64,000 nt of DNA from Sva-07 sp963698435 (GCA_963698435.1 CAVOQV010000011.1:243019-307018); one strand, 5' to 3'. Counted from the stretch's first letter, positions 18,057 to 27,479 are shown. Translations and numbers: made by a program. The notes: generated by a model from the letters alone, not told the origin.

Positions 18057-18551
18057 TCAGAGGGCGGCGAGGGCGGCGTCGTAGTCGGGTTCTTGGGCGA
18101 TCTCGGGAACGAGTTCGGTGTGCTTCACCGTGCCGTCGGGGCCGATGACGACCACCGCACGGGCCAGGACGCCCTGCAGCTTGCCGTCGGTGAGGGTGAC
18201 GCCGTAGTCCGAACCGAAGTCGGAACGGAACGTCGAGCCGACCTTGACGTTCTCGATCCCCTCGGCGCCGCAGAATCGGCCCATGGCGAAGGGCAGGTCG
18301 GCCGACACGCACAGCACGACGGTCTCGTCCATGCCGGCGGCGCGCTCGTTGAACTGCCGGACGCTGGTGGCGCACGTGGGTGTGTCGATGCTCGGGAAGA
18401 TGTTGAGGATCACGTTCTTCCCTGCGAACTCCGATGCGTCGTACTCACTCAGGTCGGCGCCGACCAGCGAGTAGGCGGGCGCAGTGGCGCCGACCGCAGG
18501 GAGATCTCCGGACGTGTTGACGGGGTTGCCGCCGAGGGTGACTTGAGCCAT
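18057..18551 (-). CDS. tpx: Thiol peroxidase (2-Cys peroxiredoxin, Tpx type)
   Basis: Reduces hydroperoxides with thioredoxin. The 164-residue protein has the Tpx motif FPSIDTPTCATSVRQFN with peroxidatic Cys60, and the resolving Cys94 in GRFCGAEG. The N-terminal AQVTLGGNPVNTSGDLPAVG is typical of the family. Stand-alone gene, convergent with dapB. The frame is intact. Confidence 0.96.
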   Translation of the reverse strand: MAQVTLGGNPVNTSGDLPAVGATAPAYSLVGADLSEYDASEFAGKNVILNIFPSIDTPTCATSVRQFNERAAGMDETVVLCVSADLPFAMGRFCGAEGIENVKVGSTFRSDFGSDYGVTLTDGKLQGVLARAVVVIGPDGTVKHTELVPEIAQEPDYDAALAAL

Positions 18552-18641
18552 GCCTGTCGTTCTAGCAACGTCGGGCCCGTTCGGCCCAGGCGAGCTGCAC
18601 CTGACCTCACGATCCCGTCCCAGATCTGAGCTCTGGTGTCC

Positions 18642-19283
18642 TCAGGCGCCGCGGAAGTTGCGGAGGTTGATCAACAGTACGGCGGCGATCGAGATGCCGA
18701 CCGCCCACCACTGATAGCGCTGCAGCCACTCGAGGAAGTCGACGAGCTGTGACTCGAACGTGCGGGCCAGCCACCACATCAGTGCCAACCGCCCTGCGAT
18801 GCCGATCGACAGCAGCGTCACCAGTCGCACCGGCGGCGTGCGGTGGACGCCGCTGAGCGCCGCGACGATGTTGGATCCGGCGAAGAACGGGATCAGCACC
18901 CATTCCGCTCTCCCGAAGCCGCGGTTGAACGTGTCGATCGCTTCTGGCGTCACGCCCAGATACTTGCGGAACCAACCGATCGCGTCGTCGTGGTACGCCC
19001 GTCCGATCATGTGGCAGACACCGAACGCAGCGCCGATCCGCAGGAACGCAATGAGGACGTACGTGCCGACGGGAACGCCCGCCGCGAGCGTCAGCGCGAG
19101 GTACCGATTGCGCGACGACAGCACCAGCAACCCCTCAGGGTTGGTGTCGACCCATCGGGCCCAGAGGCCACTCGCAACGTTCGTCATGATCACGAGTGCC
19201 ACGAACGCAACGAGCGTCAGCGGTGCCCAGGCCGGCCGGACGTGCGCAGGCTCGGTCGCGTCGATCGCTGCGCTCTCGGTCAT
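18642..19283 (-). CDS. DedA/VTT-like integral membrane protein
   Basis: 213 residues with about five hydrophobic segments (around residues 23-45, 67-88, 127-146, 155-175 and 190-206). The core FFAGSNIVAALSGVHRTP resembles the re-entrant loop of the DedA/SNARE-associated family, and IGIAGRLALMWWLAR fits its second half. Those proteins act in membrane lipid or proton homeostasis; a specific role cannot be given. It is divergent from the acyl-CoA synthetase gene. Assignment rests on general pattern, so confidence is moderate. Confidence 0.6.
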   Translation of the reverse strand: MTESAAIDATEPAHVRPAWAPLTLVAFVALVIMTNVASGLWARWVDTNPEGLLVLSSRNRYLALTLAAGVPVGTYVLIAFLRIGAAFGVCHMIGRAYHDDAIGWFRKYLGVTPEAIDTFNRGFGRAEWVLIPFFAGSNIVAALSGVHRTPPVRLVTLLSIGIAGRLALMWWLARTFESQLVDFLEWLQRYQWWAVGISIAAVLLINLRNFRGA

Positions 19284-19346
19284 GCCGCGCCACGGTACCG
19301 CCCTCGGTGGACGGCCGCTCGGCGGCGTGCGCTACGTTCGCGCCTC

Positions 19347-20975
19347 ATGCAGGGCCTGATGCAAGACGTTCCGCTCGCGATTCCGCACATCTTCGAACGG
19401 GCGGAGAAGTACCACCCCCACAAGGAGATCGTCACGGCGACGGGAACCGGGCTCGAGCGGATGAACTACGGCGACTGGGCCGCACGCACCCGCAAGCTCG
19501 GTGGCGTGCTCGACAGCCTGGGGATCTCGCCCGACGGCCGCGTCGCAACCTTCGCCTGGAACACCGCTCGCCACCTCGAGCTGTACTTCGCCGCGCCGTG
19601 CACCGGCCGGGTCCTGCACACCCTCAACATCCGGCTGTTCCCGGAGCAGCTCACCTACATCGTCAACCATGCCGACGACGAGGTGATCTTCGTCGATCGA
19701 TCGCTGCTCGGCCTGCTCGCGCCCCTGCTGCCGACGTTCGAGCGTCTGGAGCACCTGGTGATGATGGACGACGGCAAGGGCGACATCCCCGCCGACCTCA
19801 ACGGCCACGAACTGCTCGACTACGAGGAGTTGCTCGCCGCCGCCGACCCGGTCGAGTTCGGCATCGACGACGAGCACCGTGCGGCGAGCATGTGCTACAC
19901 GAGCGGGACCACCGGCAACCCGAAGGGCGTGGTGTACACCCACCGCTCGACGTTCCTGCACACCATGGGTGCGATGACCGCCGACAGCCTCGGTGCACGC
20001 GAAAGCGACGTGATCCTTCCGGTCGTTCCGATGTTCCACGCCAACGCGTGGGGTCTCGCCCACGCTGCTGTTGCCACGGGAGCGACCCTCGTGATGCCCG
20101 GTCCCGACCTGTCCGGTCCCGCGATCGCGAACCTGATCGTGAACGAGAGGGTCACGGTCGCCGCCGGCGTGCCGACGATCTGGATGGCGGTGCTCCCAGA
20201 GCTGAAGGGCAAGGACACCTCGTCGCTGCGCAGCATCCCGTGTGGTGGATCTGCCGTCCCGAAGGCGCTGTCGGAGGCGTACCGGGAACAGACCGGCCTG
20301 CCGATCCTCCAGGCCTGGGGGATGACCGAGACCAGCCCGATCGCCGCCGTGTGCCGCCTGGACGCAGACCAGGAACTGCTGCCCCCGGAGGAACAGGCCG
20401 ACCTGCGCACCCAGGTGGGTCGCATCGTGTTCGGTTCCGAGTGCCGAGTCGTCGAGCCGGGTACCACCAATCCCGTTCCATGGGACGGCGAGAGCAGCGG
20501 CGAGCTCCAGTGTCGCGGCAACTGGATCGCCTCGGACTACTACGACGATGAACGGTCCGGGGAAAGCTTCACCGACGATGGTTGGCTCAAGACCGGGGAC
20601 GTCGCCACGGTGAACGAGCGTGGGTTCGTCCGTCTGGTCGACCGCACCAAAGACCTCATCAAGTCCGGCGGCGAGTGGATCAGTTCGGTGGAACTCGAGA
20701 ACGAGTTGATGGCCCACCCGAAGATCGCCGAGGCCGCCGTGATCGGCGTCGCCCACGAGCGCTGGGGTGAGGCCCCGTTGGCCTGTGTGGTCAAGGCGCC
20801 GGACGGCGCCGACCTGACCGAAGCCGACGTCCTGTCGTTCCTCGAGGGCAAGATCGCCAAGTGGCAGATGCCCAAGGGCGTCGTGTGGATCGACGAGGTC
20901 CCCAAGACCAGCGTCGGAAAGTTCTCCAAGAAGACCCTGCGTGACGAGTACGCAACCACCCTGATCGACGGTTGA
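19347..20975 (+). CDS. Long-chain fatty-acid--CoA ligase (acyl-CoA synthetase)
   Basis: ANL-superfamily enzyme that activates a fatty acid through an acyl-adenylate. The P-loop is YTSGTTGNPKGVVYTHRS beginning at Tyr184. Other landmarks are VPMFHANAWGLAHAA, GWLKTGDVATVNERGFVRLV, DLIKSGGEWISSVELEN and the C-terminal lysine motif PKTSVGKFSKKTLR. With 542 residues and this motif set it fits medium/long-chain FadD-like ligases of actinobacteria. ATG at 19347 starts the family N-terminus (GLMQDVPLAIPHIFERAEKY). Its stop overlaps the TTG start of the next gene. The frame is intact. Confidence 0.92.
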   Translation: MQGLMQDVPLAIPHIFERAEKYHPHKEIVTATGTGLERMNYGDWAARTRKLGGVLDSLGISPDGRVATFAWNTARHLELYFAAPCTGRVLHTLNIRLFPEQLTYIVNHADDEVIFVDRSLLGLLAPLLPTFERLEHLVMMDDGKGDIPADLNGHELLDYEELLAAADPVEFGIDDEHRAASMCYTSGTTGNPKGVVYTHRSTFLHTMGAMTADSLGARESDVILPVVPMFHANAWGLAHAAVATGATLVMPGPDLSGPAIANLIVNERVTVAAGVPTIWMAVLPELKGKDTSSLRSIPCGGSAVPKALSEAYREQTGLPILQAWGMTETSPIAAVCRLDADQELLPPEEQADLRTQVGRIVFGSECRVVEPGTTNPVPWDGESSGELQCRGNWIASDYYDDERSGESFTDDGWLKTGDVATVNERGFVRLVDRTKDLIKSGGEWISSVELENELMAHPKIAEAAVIGVAHERWGEAPLACVVKAPDGADLTEADVLSFLEGKIAKWQMPKGVVWIDEVPKTSVGKFSKKTLRDEYATTLIDG

Positions 20976-21844
20976 CGGTCCGCCCCCCACCGACGGCGTG
21001 GTGGCGTCGCGTCGTCGGCACGACCCGCGAACTGGTCAGGGAAGTCATCGATGATGGCGCGCTCGACGCTGCAGCCAGCGTGGCGTTCTGGCTGCTCCTG
21101 AGCTTGCCGGCCACCCTGCTCGCGGGGCTTGCGTCACTGTCACTCCTCGGCGACGACCTCACGGACGAGCTCAGGGAGCTGACGAACGAATTCGTCGATC
21201 GCGTTTTCACCGGAGAAGCCGACGAACTCCGTTCGACGGTCGACGCGCTGTTCGAGCAGAACAACGCTGGCCTCTTCTCGATCTCGTTGATGGTGGCACT
21301 GGTGACGATGTCGCGTGGGTTCGCCGGGCTGATCCGTGCGCTCGACGTCGTCTACGACGTCGAGGAATCGCGAGGATTCCTGCGGGTGCGGCTGGCGGCG
21401 TTTGGGCTGGGGATCGGCACACTCGCAACCGTTGCGGTGTCGACGTACCTCTGGTCGATATCTGAGTCGGCGGGGGTGTCGCCGCTGCTGCGTGTCGCGG
21501 TCGCGCTGGCGATCCTCGTCGTGTGGGCGGCGACGCTGTTTCACATCGCACCGAACCACCACACACCGTGGCGCTATGACCTGCCCGGAGCGGCGCTGGC
21601 TGCCGTCGGTTGGTTGGTCTTGTCGGTCGGCTACGGCTGGTACGTTCAACTCGCGGGTGGCGGCAACCAGGCTGTCGGACTGGTGGGGGCCCTGCTGCTC
21701 GGCATGACGTGGGTGTGGCTCGTCTGCCTGATGTTGCTCATCGGCGGTGAACTCAACGAGATCCTTGCCGACCGGGCCGGTGTGGTCAGCGCGAACACCT
21801 CGACGATCACACGCCTGCGGAAGCGGCGGCAGCTCGACCGCTAG
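20972..21844 (+). CDS. YihY/BrkB-family membrane protein
   Basis: 290 residues with about six transmembrane segments. The segments DGALDAAASVAFWLLLSLPA, SRGFAGLIRALDVVYDVEES and the C-terminal block PWRYDLPGAALAAVGWLVLS with LLGMTWVWLVCLMLLIGGEL identify the YihY/BrkB family (once called RNase BN by mistake). The molecular role of the family is not settled. TTG start at 20972 overlaps the upstream stop, so it is coupled to the acyl-CoA ligase. Confidence 0.9.
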   Translation: MTVRPPPTAWWRRVVGTTRELVREVIDDGALDAAASVAFWLLLSLPATLLAGLASLSLLGDDLTDELRELTNEFVDRVFTGEADELRSTVDALFEQNNAGLFSISLMVALVTMSRGFAGLIRALDVVYDVEESRGFLRVRLAAFGLGIGTLATVAVSTYLWSISESAGVSPLLRVAVALAILVVWAATLFHIAPNHHTPWRYDLPGAALAAVGWLVLSVGYGWYVQLAGGGNQAVGLVGALLLGMTWVWLVCLMLLIGGELNEILADRAGVVSANTSTITRLRKRRQLDR

Positions 21845-22044
21845 ATACGGCCGTCATCGATGATGCCCCAGAGAATGCTCGAGCGCGTGAGCAGTCGGCA
21901 ATTGCAGGTCGCGTGGTGACCCGACAGCGGGGCAGGTCGGTCCTTGTCGCCTGGCCGTACGAGCCCGCCGTCGTACTAGCCTGATCGTCCGTGGTTCGCG
22001 ATCGCGGACGCGGGCTCGAGAACATTGCCGAAGGGAGGGCAGAC

Positions 22045-22731
22045 ATGTCGCGCTGGTCGATCCGCGAGGAACTCCGGGAGTCGTTGCGCGAGCACCCCTG
22101 GATCTGGAAGGCACCGTTTCTCGCCGTCAACATCGCCATCTGGGTCGGAGTGATCGTGCTGTTCGTCGGCCCGTGGCAGGATGCATCGAGCTCTCCTGAC
22201 CGAGTCCGTACCCTCCCATCTCCAGCGTCGTCGGAGCCCGACGTTTCAGTGGACGAGCGGAGGTCGGTGATCGCAGATTCGGCTGCGAGTGGCACCACCG
22301 ACGAGACCGTGGTCACGAGCGACCCTGCTGTCGATGACGAGCCGATCGGAGCCGCCGAGACGACCGAGGTGAGCTCGGACCCGACGGCCGACAGCGTGGC
22401 CGCCGCGGGGCCAGGCCTCGACGTGCCGATGACGACGGAAGCCGTCGCCAACCCTGCCGATCGCCCCCCACGTAGGTCCTCCAGCCCGACGCCTGCGCCG
22501 CCGACGGTGACCACCACCGCGCCGGCCCCTCCGCCGGTCACCGCGCCACCCCCACGGCCGCCTGCCGTCACGGTCGCACTTCCCACGACGCGTCCGCCGA
22601 CCGTGACGATCCCTCGGCCAACCGCTCCGCCGACCACGTCGCCCGCGACGACCTCACCGCCCGTGACGCAACCGCCCACCGTCCCGACGACAGCGCCCAC
22701 TTCCACCGCGCTCGCCCCGCCGCTCCCATGA
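22045..22731 (+). CDS. Single-pass membrane protein with Pro/Thr-rich extracellular tail
   Basis: Not a recognised family. The 228-residue protein has a charged N-terminus (SRWSIREELRESLREHPWIW), one membrane segment at about residues 22-43 (KAPFLAVNIAIWVGVIVLFV) and a long tail rich in Asp/Glu/Ser and then Pro/Thr (TTTAPAPPPVTAPPPRPPAV). The arrangement suggests an anchored protein with an extended, possibly glycosylated stalk. ATG at 22045 follows GGGAGGG. It directly precedes another Thr/Pro-rich exported protein, so both may serve the cell envelope. Confidence 0.7.
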   Translation: MSRWSIREELRESLREHPWIWKAPFLAVNIAIWVGVIVLFVGPWQDASSSPDRVRTLPSPASSEPDVSVDERRSVIADSAASGTTDETVVTSDPAVDDEPIGAAETTEVSSDPTADSVAAAGPGLDVPMTTEAVANPADRPPRRSSSPTPAPPTVTTTAPAPPPVTAPPPRPPAVTVALPTTRPPTVTIPRPTAPPTTSPATTSPPVTQPPTVPTTAPTSTALAPPLP

Positions 22732-22830
22732 GTATCGGAACACACCAGCACGCGGCCTCCACCGGTGAGCGGGCAGCCGGTTTCCCGCGATCGGGAGTGA
22801 TCGCGGCCATCACGAACGGCGTTGAACTCC

Positions 22831-24810
22831 GTGGCTGACCCGGTGCGCAACGCGCGACGCGGGCCGATCGCGCTGGTGATGGCGGGCGTGTTCTTGTTCG
22901 TTGGGCTGGTCGTGGCCGTCTCTCCTGGAGACGACTCGGTCGCTGACGTGGTGGACACGACGACGACGGACGCGACCACGACGACGACGGACGCGACCAC
23001 GACGACGACGGACGCGACCACGACGACGACGGACGCGACCACGACGACGACGGACGCGACCACGACGACGACGGACGCGACCACGACGACGACGGACGCG
23101 ACCACGACGACGACGGACGCGACCACGACGACGACGGACGCGACCACGACCACGACGACGTTGCCGCCGCCGACCACGACGACGACCACGACCACGACGA
23201 CGTTGCCGCCGCCGACCACGACGACGACCACGACCACGACGACGTTGCCGCCGCCGACCACGACGACGACCACGACCACGACGACGTTGCCGCCGCCGAC
23301 CACGACGACGACCACGACCACGACGACGTTGCCGCCGCCGACCACGACGACGACCACGACCACGACGACGTTGCCGCCGCCGACCACGACGACGACCACG
23401 ACCACGACGACGTTGCCGCCGCCGACCACGACGACGACCACGACCACGACGACGTTGCCGCCGCCGACGACCACGACGACCACGACGACGGTGCCGCCGC
23501 CGACCACGGTGCCGCCGCCGACCACCACGACCACGGTGCCGCCGCCGACGACCACGACCACGACGGCGCCGCCACCGACCACGACCACGACGACGGCGCC
23601 CCCACCGGCCACGACCACCACGACGTCGACCACGACGACGACCACGACGACCACCACGACGACGGTGCCGCCTCCGCCGGCGCTGCCCACCTACGTCGGG
23701 AGCATGACGAGCCCGGTCGGCGGAAAGACGTCCTACTCGCCGATCGTGCCGTTTCGGTTCGCCGACAGCCGCGCGGGTCTGCGCTCACGGCCGCTTCGTT
23801 CCAGCAGTGTTCAACGCATTCAGCTGACCGGCGTCGCCGGGATCCCGTCGACTGCCACTGCGGTCTCTGCGAACTTCACGGTTGACGGTCAGGATCGAGC
23901 GAGCTTCCTGACCGTCTACGATTGTTCACCGCGGGTCCCCACCGTCTCGACGCTCAACTTCGTGTCCGGCGAGCCCGTCGCGAACCAGGCAATCGTGCCG
24001 CTCGACAGCCAAGGTGGGATCTGTCTGTTCAGTCCGGCGAACACCAACGTCGTCATCGATGTCAACGGATCGTTCTCTGCTGGTGCGGCGGGCAGACTCT
24101 CCGCGCTCACGCCCAAGCGCTTGCTCGACACCCGCGGCGGCAGCCAGCTCGCCCCGGGCCGTGTGCGCACGGTGCAGATCGTGTCCAGCACCTCGTTCGT
24201 TCCCAGGTCGGCGACGGCCGCCGTGATCAACCTGACGGCAGTGAACTCCGCATCCGGAGGCTGGGCTCGCGCGTTCCCGTGTGACCAGGCCGGCAAGTCG
24301 TCCGTCTCGAACGTCAACTTCGGAAAGGGCGAGATCCGCGCCAATTCCGCGATCGTCAAGCTGTCGAGCACCGGCACCATCTGCCTGCAGTCCAACGTGG
24401 CCGTCGACATCGTGATCGACATCACCGGCTACATGTCGTCGTCGGGGTTGCGATATCAGGCAGTGGCGCCAGTTCGTCTGATCGACAGCCGCGACTCACG
24501 TGTCGCGGGGAAGCGATTCCCCGCTGGGTCGATCGTTCAGTTCGATGTGGCCGGCCTCGGCGGGATTCCGAGCCCGGCGACCGCAGCGTCGATGAACCTC
24601 GTCGCCGTTTCACCGACGTCGGACGGCTTCATGACGATGTGGCCATGCCGGAACAGCGGCGGGCCACCATTGGCGTCGAACGTGAACTTTCGCACGGCCC
24701 GCAACGTGGCCAATGGAGTCACGGTCGGACTCTTCGACGAACACATCTGCTTGTACACACACGCTGGTGCCCACTTCGTGGTCGACGTCAGCGGCGTCTG
24801 GCAGCCGTGA
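22831..24810 (+). CDS. Exported Thr/Pro-repeat protein with three C-terminal beta-type repeat domains
   Basis: 659 residues. An N-terminal hydrophobic segment (GPIALVMAGVFLFVGLVVAV) is a signal or anchor. Then come nine heptads of TTTTDAT, eight 14-residue units of LPPP plus ten Thr, and a more irregular Thr/Pro/Val linker. The last 370 residues hold three copies of a domain of about 115-120 residues starting at about 23747, 24100 and 24460. Each begins PxRxxDSR or PKRLLDTR, has a central xAxxxNxT motif, a Cys pair (VYDCSP...GICLF; AFPCDQ...TICLQ; MWPCRN...HICLY) and ends VxDVxG. Such domains are common in secreted actinobacterial proteins but have no function known to me. GTG at 22831 is preferred; a TTG at 22822 is possible. 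Confidence 0.8.
   Translation: MADPVRNARRGPIALVMAGVFLFVGLVVAVSPGDDSVADVVDTTTTDATTTTTDATTTTTDATTTTTDATTTTTDATTTTTDATTTTTDATTTTTDATTTTTDATTTTTTLPPPTTTTTTTTTTLPPPTTTTTTTTTTLPPPTTTTTTTTTTLPPPTTTTTTTTTTLPPPTTTTTTTTTTLPPPTTTTTTTTTTLPPPTTTTTTTTTTLPPPTTTTTTTTVPPPTTVPPPTTTTTVPPPTTTTTTAPPPTTTTTTAPPPATTTTTSTTTTTTTTTTTTVPPPPALPTYVGSMTSPVGGKTSYSPIVPFRFADSRAGLRSRPLRSSSVQRIQLTGVAGIPSTATAVSANFTVDGQDRASFLTVYDCSPRVPTVSTLNFVSGEPVANQAIVPLDSQGGICLFSPANTNVVIDVNGSFSAGAAGRLSALTPKRLLDTRGGSQLAPGRVRTVQIVSSTSFVPRSATAAVINLTAVNSASGGWARAFPCDQAGKSSVSNVNFGKGEIRANSAIVKLSSTGTICLQSNVAVDIVIDITGYMSSSGLRYQAVAPVRLIDSRDSRVAGKRFPAGSIVQFDVAGLGGIPSPATAASMNLVAVSPTSDGFMTMWPCRNSGGPPLASNVNFRTARNVANGVTVGLFDEHICLYTHAGAHFVVDVSGVWQP
22957..23145. 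repeat. 21-bp tandem repeat, nine copies
   Basis: Nine near-identical units coding TTTTDAT, built of ACG codons, GACGCG and ACC. They form the first part of the Thr-rich stalk. In-frame unit length means copy number can change without breaking the gene. Confidence 0.9.
23161..23496. repeat. 42-bp tandem repeat, eight copies
   Basis: Eight units starting TTGCCGCCGCCGACC at 42-base spacing (23161, 23203 ... 23455), coding LPPP and about ten Thr. The last copy diverges into the irregular linker. The tract is prone to slippage and to assembly collapse. Confidence 0.9.
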
Positions 24811-24923
24811 CGTGACCGCGGGTCAGGACGGACGACGCTGCGACGACAGACGGCTGTGAGCGTCCACCCTGTACCGCCCGACGGGTCACGAGCCGAATCG
24901 CCGGGCTCGAGGGGACGGGAGAA

Positions 24924-25721
24924 CTAGAGCCGACCAGCGTCGATCACGCGCTGGAGGAACTCCTGGGTCCGCTGCTCGCGAGGCGACTCGAAGATCGTCG
25001 ACGGCGGTCCCTCTTCGAGGATTCGTCCCTGATGGAGGAAGCAGACCCGGTCGCTGATCTCGCGGGCGAACGCCATCTCGTGGGTGGCGATCAGCATCGT
25101 CATCCCGTCGGCCTTGAGGCCGCGGACGACGTCGAGCACTTCGCCGACGAGCTCCGGGTCGAGCGCCGACGTGATCTCGTCGAGCAGCATCACCTCGGGG
25201 TTCATCGCCAACGACCGGGCGATCGCCACGCGTTGCTGCTGCCCGCCGGAGAGCTGGTCGGGGTAGGCGTCGGCGCGGGCGGCGAGCCCGAGCCGGGTCA
25301 ACATCTCCAAGGCGTTCGCCCGTGCCTCTGCCTTCGGCACTCGCAGGACCTTGCGTGGGCCGACGGCGACGTTGTCGGTGACGGTCATGTGCGGGAACAG
25401 GTTGAAGCTCTGGAACACCATGCCGATGCGGCGACGGATCGGGTCGGGGTCGAGGCCCGGCTCGGCGACGTCGACGCCGTCGAACAGGACCTCGCCGTCG
25501 TCGACCGGCTCGAGCATGTTGACGCACCGCAGAAGCGTGGACTTGCCTGACCCCGACGCGCCGATCAGCGTGATCACGTCGCCCTCGGCGACGTCGAGGT
25601 CGATGCCGTCGAGCACGGTGGTGTCGTCGAAGGCCTTGAACACGCCGCGGAGCTGCAGCTTCAGCGTCGGGGCGCTCGCCGGCGATGCGGCCGGTTCGGG
25701 GTCGGTCGGCTGGTTCGTCAT
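24924..25721 (-). CDS. Polar amino-acid ABC transporter ATP-binding protein
   Basis: GlnQ-like ATPase of 265 residues. Walker A GASGSGKSTLLRC, signature DQLSGGQQQRVAIARSLA, Walker B VMLLDEITSALDPELV (the EITSALDPELV form is typical of amino-acid importers) and H-loop IATHEMAFA. The first 20 residues are a Pro/Ala-rich extension. ATG at 25721 overlaps the permease stop by four bases (ATGA). Last gene of a three-gene importer operon in the order binding protein, permease, ATPase. Confidence 0.94.
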   Translation of the reverse strand: MTNQPTDPEPAASPASAPTLKLQLRGVFKAFDDTTVLDGIDLDVAEGDVITLIGASGSGKSTLLRCVNMLEPVDDGEVLFDGVDVAEPGLDPDPIRRRIGMVFQSFNLFPHMTVTDNVAVGPRKVLRVPKAEARANALEMLTRLGLAARADAYPDQLSGGQQQRVAIARSLAMNPEVMLLDEITSALDPELVGEVLDVVRGLKADGMTMLIATHEMAFAREISDRVCFLHQGRILEEGPPSTIFESPREQRTQEFLQRVIDAGRL

Positions 25722-26554
25722 GCGATCGTCGTGGCTCCGGTGCGTCGTCGCTGCCGGGCGAGCGCATAGTCGGCGAGTCGGGTGCACGGGATCGTGAGCG
25801 CGAGAAAGATCACCGACGCAGCCACGTAGGGGGTGAAGTTGGCGTAGGTCGCCTTGTCGATGCCGGCCTGGCGGAGGATCTCGACCGGGCCGATCAGGCT
25901 CACGAGCGCCACATCCTTCTGCAGGCTGACGAACGTGTTCATCAACGGTGGCACGATCCGCCGGAACGCCTGCGGCAGGATCACGGTCCACATCGTCTGG
26001 CGACTCGACATGCCGAGTGACCGCGCCGCCGCCCGCTGGCTCTCGTGCACGCTGTCGATGCCCGCGCGGATGATCTCTGCGGTGTACGCCGAGTACGACA
26101 GCACGAGCGTCACCGTGCCCCAGATCAGCGGGTTGGCCCATTCGCGTGAGAGCCCGAGCGCCGGCACGCCGAAGCCGATCAGGAACACCAGGAGGATCAC
26201 CGGGATCCCGCGCAGCACGTCGATGTAGATGATGGCGAACGCCCGGAGCGGGAACAGTGCGGGGCTGCGGGTGTTGCGCGCGAGCGCGAGTAGCAACGAG
26301 ACGACGAGGATCAACGGCGTCGACCACAAGAGGATCTGCACGTCGAGCCAGAACGCCCGCAACAGCCCGGGGAAGCTCTCGCGGAAGACGTCGCCGTCGA
26401 AGAACGCCTGGCGGACCCGGTCCCAGCCGGGCGACATCGGGATCAGGATGATCAGCGCACCGACGACGACGATCGTGCTGACGGTGGCGATGACGTTCGA
26501 CCGCCGGCGTCGAGCACGCTCGTAGCGCTCGCGCCGGGTCGGTCGAGTCGTCAT
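25718..26554 (-). CDS. Polar amino-acid ABC transporter permease
   Basis: HisM/GlnP-type permease of 278 residues. The conserved stretch IIYIDVLRGIPVILLVFLIG and the EAA loop AAARSLGMSSRQTMWTVILP followed by QAFRRIVPPLMNTFV are characteristic. An Arg-rich N-terminus precedes the first membrane segment. One permease only is present, so it would work as a homodimer. It lies 19 bases after the binding-protein gene and overlaps the ATPase gene. Confidence 0.93.
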   Translation of the reverse strand: MTTRPTRRERYERARRRRSNVIATVSTIVVVGALIILIPMSPGWDRVRQAFFDGDVFRESFPGLLRAFWLDVQILLWSTPLILVVSLLLALARNTRSPALFPLRAFAIIYIDVLRGIPVILLVFLIGFGVPALGLSREWANPLIWGTVTLVLSYSAYTAEIIRAGIDSVHESQRAAARSLGMSSRQTMWTVILPQAFRRIVPPLMNTFVSLQKDVALVSLIGPVEILRQAGIDKATYANFTPYVAASVIFLALTIPCTRLADYALARQRRRTGATTIA

Positions 26555-26573
26555 GAAGCTGGAATCGGCCGGG

Positions 26574-27479
26574 TCACTCGACGGTGATCACGGGTGCACC
26601 GGTGAAGTCCGACAGCCACTCCTGGGTGATGGCGTCGAGTTCACCGTTGTCGGTGATCGTCGTGATCGCCGCGTCGACGCACGCCGTCAGCGGGCTGTCC
26701 TTCTCGAGGACGAAACCGAACTGGTCGGTTGTGCCGCCCGCGTCAGCAGGGAACTGTCCGGTGACCGAGCTGTTCTCGATCTCGACACCGGACACGTACA
26801 GCGCGGTCGGAAGGTCGAACACCGCGGCGTCGATCTGGTTGGCCTCGAGCGCAGCCTTGGCGGCGACGTTGTCGTCGTACACGAACGGTTCCTGGTTGGG
26901 CTGGATCACGTCGGTGATGAATTCCAGGCTCGTCGTACCGACCTGGGCGCCGAACTTGACATCTTTCAGCTCCTCCAGCGTGGTGGCGCCTTCGGCGGCG
27001 GAGCCGTTGAGGGCGACGATCGCCTGGTTGCTCGTGAAGTACGGCAACGAGAAGTCGATGTTCTCGCGGCGCTCCTCGGTGATCGAATACTGCTGGAGGT
27101 TCATGTCGAAGCTCTTCGCGCCCGGCTGGATCGCCTCGTCGAAGGTGGTGCGAGTCCAGACAACGGAGTCGCCCTCGTAGCCCATCTCGGCGGCGACGGC
27201 GAGCGCGACGGCGGCCTCGAAGCCCTCTCCGGTCTCGGGGGCGTCGTCGATCACCCACGGGTAGAACGCGGGTTCACCGGTGGCGATGGTGAGGACACCG
27301 TCGTCGATCGTGGCACTGCAGTCGACGGCGGCCTCGCCATCGCCGGTCGAGGTGTCGGCCGGGGCGAGTGTCTCGTCGGCGGAATCGCCGCTGTCGTCGT
27401 CGCTGCCGCAAGCGGCCAAGACGAGGGCACCGACGGCGATCGCCGGAATGATCCGGCGCAGGGCGGGGGAGCGTCGCAT
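26574..27479 (-). CDS. Polar amino-acid ABC transporter substrate-binding lipoprotein
   Basis: 301 residues with lipoprotein signal (LRRIIPAIAVGALVLAAC, lipobox LAAC) and an Asp/Ser-rich linker. The mature domain is SBP_bac_3 type: GVLTIATGEPAFYPWVIDD, GFEAAVALAVAAEMGY, FDMNLQQYSITEERRENIDF, LPYFTSNQAIVAL, and FVLEKDSPLTACVDAAITTI. ATG at 27479 has a strong site (AAGGAG) just upstream. The ligand, a polar amino acid or similar, cannot be named from the sequence. Confidence 0.93.
   Translation of the reverse strand: MRRSPALRRIIPAIAVGALVLAACGSDDDSGDSADETLAPADTSTGDGEAAVDCSATIDDGVLTIATGEPAFYPWVIDDAPETGEGFEAAVALAVAAEMGYEGDSVVWTRTTFDEAIQPGAKSFDMNLQQYSITEERRENIDFSLPYFTSNQAIVALNGSAAEGATTLEELKDVKFGAQVGTTSLEFITDVIQPNQEPFVYDDNVAAKAALEANQIDAAVFDLPTALYVSGVEIENSSVTGQFPADAGGTTDQFGFVLEKDSPLTACVDAAITTITDNGELDAITQEWLSDFTGAPVITVE

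Noticed and set aside
22957..23496. CRISPR-like array
   Set aside because: Repeats are contiguous coding units with no unique spacers.
21807..23690. Long minus-strand open frame rich in Val and Gly
   Set aside because: It is the antisense reading of the Thr/Pro tandem repeats; the plus-strand gene has a membrane segment, repeats in frame and a conserved C-terminal part.
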